The position numbers were made by a program, and so were the translations under genes. This document shows, piece by piece, positions 59,989-64,000 of a DNA stretch of 64,000 bases. This DNA is from Gymnopilus junonius (taxonomy: Eukaryota > Basidiomycota > Agaricomycetes > Agaricales > Galerinaceae): positions 124,001 to 188,000 of the forward strand of contig JADNYJ010000062.1 in assembly GCA_015501075.1 (NCBI GenBank), given 5' to 3'. The notes beneath the pieces were generated by a model. The model saw only the letters and a program-made list of their open reading frames with translations, had not been told where the DNA came from and searched no databases. Numbering within the stretch: position 1 is the first letter of the stretch; every line of letters begins with the position of its first letter.

Positions 59989-60825
59989 AGTGCATTAAAA
60001 TCTGTCCAATCTTCACTTGAGTCTACTTCTTTTCGTGTTATCTTGCATAAGGATTCCGTACTTTCATATCGCCATTGTACTTTGGATCTTCATCAATTGA
60101 TCGACATGTCGATGTAAGCGATAACTGGCAATGCCTATTTCGAAATTTTGAGGAACTTTTTGGTGACTGCTCCATTATCTACCGTGGCTGCGAATGCTAC
60201 TATTAAACAGGCCTCTTTTCTACCAGTCGAACCATGACATTGGCAAACTTATGGTGGACAGCATGTGAGTGGGACCCTAATGCTGTTCCCAAATCACCAG
60301 TTCTCTGAAGGTGCCCCATGTCGTTATGGCCTGGTGATCATGAGTATTATTAGTACTTAAGCAGATGTCGCGAATTCGTGTATGTCTGTTTGTCCTCCCC
60401 CCTGTTGAGGTAGATTTTTTGTTCTTCTCCTGCTCTCCTTTGTGTTCTATGCCTGGACCTCCTCTTTGGTCGAAGCGGAGCGAGGTCGAGGTCTTGTATA
60501 TATAGCAACATACGAAAAGTCAAGGTCCGCTTAGTAGGCTTCCGCTCATGGCACAGCTGATATCGGCATTCATTGCGACGTTATGTCCAGATGACTATTT
60601 TGGAAGACCTTCATTCCGTCTACACCTTGTGCCCAAATGATATGCGTTCGACATGGCTACTGGCTACGTGTTCCCTCTGCTTCCTTTCGGTGGTCGTCGC
60701 ATCAAAAGGACGTTTGACAAAAATAGAACATCTGAAAATGGCAGGCGAAAAAAACTTTTTCACTTCTGTCTATTTAAGCTGCGGCTGCCTTCGCGAAATT
60801 GTCCAAAGCAAAGCCGAGCTAGAGT
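59989..60825. promoter_or_regulatory. CTR-BIM1 intergenic region with TATA elements
   Basis: An 837-bp region between two same-strand genes. TATATATA lies at 60497-60504, and a TATTTAAG element about 50 bp before the BIM1-like ATG (60771-60778). No yeast Mac1-type element is seen. The rest shows no recognisable exon. Confidence 0.45.
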
Positions 60826-61681
60826 ATGCGTTCTGCGGTTGTCTTCCTACTCGCTGCCCTTGCAGGAATCGTCAGTGCGCACTTCCAGCTGCAGTTCCCC
60901 CCTCCCCGAGGAGTCTTTGTCGAGGTTGATGAACCAAAATTCTGCGGTGTGCTCCGAGTTCCGCTGGATTTCTGTGACCCCAGTACTAAAAATATATCTA
61001 GACAACTACTTAACACCAGCGCCTAACCGCTCTCTGTTCCCCTTGAGTGGCGGATTTTTCACGCTCAATTCGGAGCACCCATCCTGGACTGGTAAAGCAT
61101 TTTTGCGCTCCAAGCTTCCCCATTTCTGACCTCTACGTTGTGTAGCTGGTGTTCTTGTTTCGACTTTGCCTGATCCCACCTCTTTCCAAAACTTTTCCCA
61201 AGTTAACACCTTTTTCCAAGTTCAAGGTGAAGGTGCCTTCTGCATCCCTCTTGACTTGAAATCTTCGAACGAGACGGGATTGACGAGCGGCCAGAACGTG
61301 ACCTTGCAGGTGAAGTTATTTTTCTTTTTCTCTGATTACAAGTAGTGTTTAACTATTGGCTATTAGATTGTGTTCAGCGGTGGAGATGGTCAGCTGTACC
61401 AAGTACGTTTGCTTTCAATAGCAGATTACCTCGCTTCTTTACTTACTTAACATCCTTTACAGTGCGCTGATGTAACGCTGAGCGATAACTTCACAATCCC
61501 ATCAAGTGTTGCATGCACAAATGCTACTAGCTCCGGAAATAGCGCCAGTACAACTCCTACCAGTGCTCAGACTTCACCTACAGCTGGCTCCAAGTCTGCC
61601 GGAGTTGCGCAGTTCGCATATCCCACTACAATCATGGTCTCTGCCTTCATGGTTCTCCTTGGAATGGTCATTGTCTTTTGA
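60826..61681 (+). CDS. BIM1-like (X325) copper-binding, GPI-anchored protein
   Basis: A secreted, LPMO-like protein that in Cryptococcus neoformans helps cells acquire copper with Ctr1 (established for BIM1). Start [18 protein letters not shown]; cleavage there leaves His as the first mature residue ([11 protein letters not shown]), giving a histidine-brace copper site. Further exons: [19 protein letters not shown] with a second His, [52 protein letters not shown] and [20 protein letters not shown]. Then a Ser/Thr-rich stalk and hydrophobic tail ([17 protein letters not shown]) typical of GPI anchoring. The junction after KFCG is the least certain splice. Stop TGA 61679-61681. Confidence 0.87.
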
Positions 61682-62898
61682 ACAAGTTGTAGTTTGTCCC
61701 TTGGAATTGTACGCTATGGTTCCTATACATGCCTCACCGCTAAATAAATGATATACCTTTGTTGCCGTCAGTTCTGCATTGATCACTGGAGAGTTGGGCC
61801 CGCTATTTTGCCAAAGAATCAACATACGCATACGCAATGTTGCATCTACTTTGATGACGAAGGAGCAGTCAGTAAGGATCTAGATATCAAATAAAGGTGA
61901 TCAAGGGAGAGTAAATAAAAGTGTTCTATAATTAGTGCTCCCAATCATTGATCACTCTTTGGACCTTTCTGTCGGTCTGACAATCACTGACCAGCATCAG
62001 CAAGGCGATATCGTCTCGTTCCATCATATTCCATTCCATACGCTTTACAAGATATCAGTTACAGGCTCTGATTATTTCATCTAGTATGATGTTTCTTCAG
62101 CCCGCTGGTCAGATTCGCAGGACAAGCAACTTCTAGGAAAGTCAAGTGCTCCGACTCCGAACGCCGACCTGCTCGACGGATGATGTCCAATTGAGGTGTT
62201 GGGCGCCAGTCCGGAGCGTTGTACTCAATGTTACCTTTTAGTCAGCGCAATATATTCATACCACAGTTATGTCCCGTAACGGTCCGTTAATCGCCACATC
62301 TGGTTATATAGCCGCTCCGTGAGTCATTAGCGTCAGATCAGCAATTAGTCCTTGCCGGCACATATCCAGAGCGCCGAAGGCATTCGCAACCAATTCGCAA
62401 CGTATAGTAACACGTTTTCCCTCGTCTAAGGCAGCATTTATGACCTCCCTTTCTACCATTACAGGGCTTTCGCTGCAACCACGAAGTAAAAAAGTACTTG
62501 ACCTACTGGATCGCAGAATTCTTTTAAAAAATTATAACTGTCCGGAAAGTTCTGCAGGCCGTGGAACACTTGTTGATCCCTTCCGACACCCGATTTGTAA
62601 CGCCAAGTACATTTCGGACTTGCCGCAGTGATTTCAGGTGATTCCACAGCAGCTGCCAACTCTGATCTAACCGGGATATGATATCTGTCAGTCCCGGACT
62701 GGCTGCGTAACCTGTCTCTGCAGAGTGGTGGCAGTGTCCTTGCATTCACTCCTTCCCAATTAAGACTGGACTAGGGTCAATCTTATAAAGTTGATACTCG
62801 CATCGGCCACGCCCTTGCAATGTGAAGTGCCCCACCTCTATTTCCAGTTCTCCTCTGCGTAACCACTTCAATCTATCGCCTCAGCTGCCCTAGCAATT
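61682..62898. other. Intergenic region downstream of the BIM1-like gene
   Basis: About 1.2 kb with no convincing exon, repeat or RNA gene. Short open frames on both strands show no conserved sequence. Confidence 0.5.
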
Positions 62899-63470
62899 AT
62901 GGTCCTATTCCGCCGCAAAGAAGTTCCTTGGGAGGTCGTCGACAGCAGGAGCGTAGATCCAGTGCCGATGTATTACGAAGATGAAGGTAAGAACCCAACG
63001 TATTGTGAAAATAGTCTGCTAAAAATTTCTTCAGACTTGGAAATCATACTGATTAAAGAGACCAACGTCCGAAGGTCATATTCCTTCGAAATTAAACGGG
63101 AATCAAGAGACAAGAAACTGCTTCTGAATGCAGTTGTTTTTGCTCGAGAACAACTCATGAAAGAAATTAAACAAAATGGCTATAATATACTTCTTTTAGA
63201 AAGGTATGGTTTCTTCCCCCTCCTTCTGACCAAGCATTGAAATGATGACCTCTCTTTTTGCTCAGTTGGCGTGTAACTTTGCTTCGTAAGGGAAAACAAC
63301 ACCGAATAGAAGTCGAATATAGTGGTCGACGTAAGCTCCTCGTTTCATGACTCCTTGTCAGTAGTCTGACCATCATGCCCCCCTTTTGATAGCTGCTATC
63401 GCCTCAGAGACGAATAAAGTTAACAAGCCAAACCCTCCTTTTATGGCCATCCTTCAATCCTGCCGTTAGG
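62899..63470 (+). CDS. Small unknown protein, likely basidiomycete-specific
   Basis: Four exons joined by clean GT-AG introns (first GTAAGA, last ending GATAG), giving about 130 residues. Start MVLFRRKEVPWEVVDSRSVD. Core: RDKKLLLNAVVFAREQLMKE, then YNILLLE, then SWRVTLLRKGKQHRIEVEYS, with tail PPFMAILQSCR and stop TAG 63468-63470. The pattern (amphipathic helix, then beta strands ending in VEYSGRP) looks like a small folded domain. No function is recognised, and no signal peptide is seen. Confidence 0.7.
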
Positions 63471-64000
63471 AATATTAACGGTGATAACCACCATCCTAAA
63501 TTATTCATTAAGGTACTTAAGCTTTTTCCAAATAGTACTGTAATTATACTGTAGCATGTAAATAAACTCAAAGCAATTGTATAACATCAAACTATGTTGG
63601 TCGGAGGTATTCACTATCTCGTAAATGTTCGTGTCAACCCAACAGCGTGAAACTTCCGCGTGTCATAACAGGGCAGTGAATGACTTGTCCGTCTCTCAGG
63701 ATATGCACAATACATCTATAGACTGACATCGGTAAACGTTGAGATACGTAGGAGATTAGCAAACATATGCCTGTATCTCCATGCCCGCCAGTGATCCGTT
63801 TTCAGACATTGAATACTTTTTACACAGTTGTACTTCCAACATCCTTGGCATACGTATTATACGTGGTGCTTAGGACCATTGGTCACTTTCAATAGGTACC
63901 CAGACGTCTTTTGCCAGGGAAAGGAATGGATCATAGCCAGAAAGTGGCGGGGAGTGTTATCGAGAAATCAAAATTATGCAATGGTTAAATTTCTGAAGAA
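63471..64000. other. Right-edge region without recognised gene
   Basis: About 530 bp to the right edge. AT-rich, several TATA-like stretches and no credible exon. It may be an upstream region of a gene outside the window. Confidence 0.45.

Noticed and set aside
60826..61681. BIM1 read as the yeast microtubule-binding EB1 protein
   Set aside because: The protein has a signal peptide, mature N-terminal His, cysteines and a GPI-type tail; it belongs to the copper X325 family, which shares only the name.

Overview
The window is nuclear DNA of a filamentous basidiomycete, probably an agaricomycete. The evidence is dense genes on both strands, many introns of about 45-60 nt with GT-AG ends and a few with GC-AG ends, and basidiomycete-type families such as a BIM1-like copper factor beside a CTR transporter. 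About 27 protein genes can be supported. I saw no rRNA, CRISPR array or intact transposon, and recognised no tRNA. Most genes needed hand splicing because exons change frame at introns.

Layout. 1-8.9 kb: the 3' end of a coiled-coil protein (+), then an oxysterol-binding-related lipid transfer protein, the DEAD-box helicase DBP3 and Ku80 (all -). 9.1-14.0 kb: a SWI/SNF-RSC type ATPase (+), divergent from Ku80. 14.8-23.3 kb: a YAP1-type bZIP factor, ERF4 (palmitoyltransferase subunit) and the SSN6/CYC8 corepressor (all -). 25-30 kb: a tiny SERF gene (+), BRL1/BRR6 (-) and mitochondrial ClpP (+). 31-44 kb: an ADAM metalloprotease (-), branched-chain aminotransferase (+), UTP4 (-), TIM10 (+), a small ZNF706-like zinc finger (-) and threonine aldolase (+). 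43.7-55.8 kb: MPH1/FANCM helicase (-), a G-patch protein (+), a BET double-bromodomain protein (-) and WDR70 (-). 56-64 kb: an unknown protein (+), frataxin (-), a mitochondrial rhodanese (-), CTR copper transporter (+), BIM1-like copper factor (+) and a small unknown protein (+).

Most genes are housekeeping: chromatin and transcription (Snf2-type ATPase, SSN6, BET protein, YAP1), DNA repair (Ku80, MPH1, possibly WDR70), ribosome biogenesis (DBP3, UTP4) and mitochondria (ClpP, TIM10, frataxin, rhodanese, possibly the aminotransferase and aldolase). The clearest functional pairing is the adjacent CTR transporter and BIM1-like protein, which fits a copper-uptake module. Many neighbours are divergent with only about 130-265 bp between start codons.

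Most notable observations: (a) two in-frame 6-nt microexons, one coding a zinc ligand of the ADAM active site and one coding an invariant Met-Gln of ClpP; (b) a series of apparent single-base deletions in five otherwise conserved genes, several of them in G/C runs, best explained as assembly errors but worth testing; (c) the copper gene pair.
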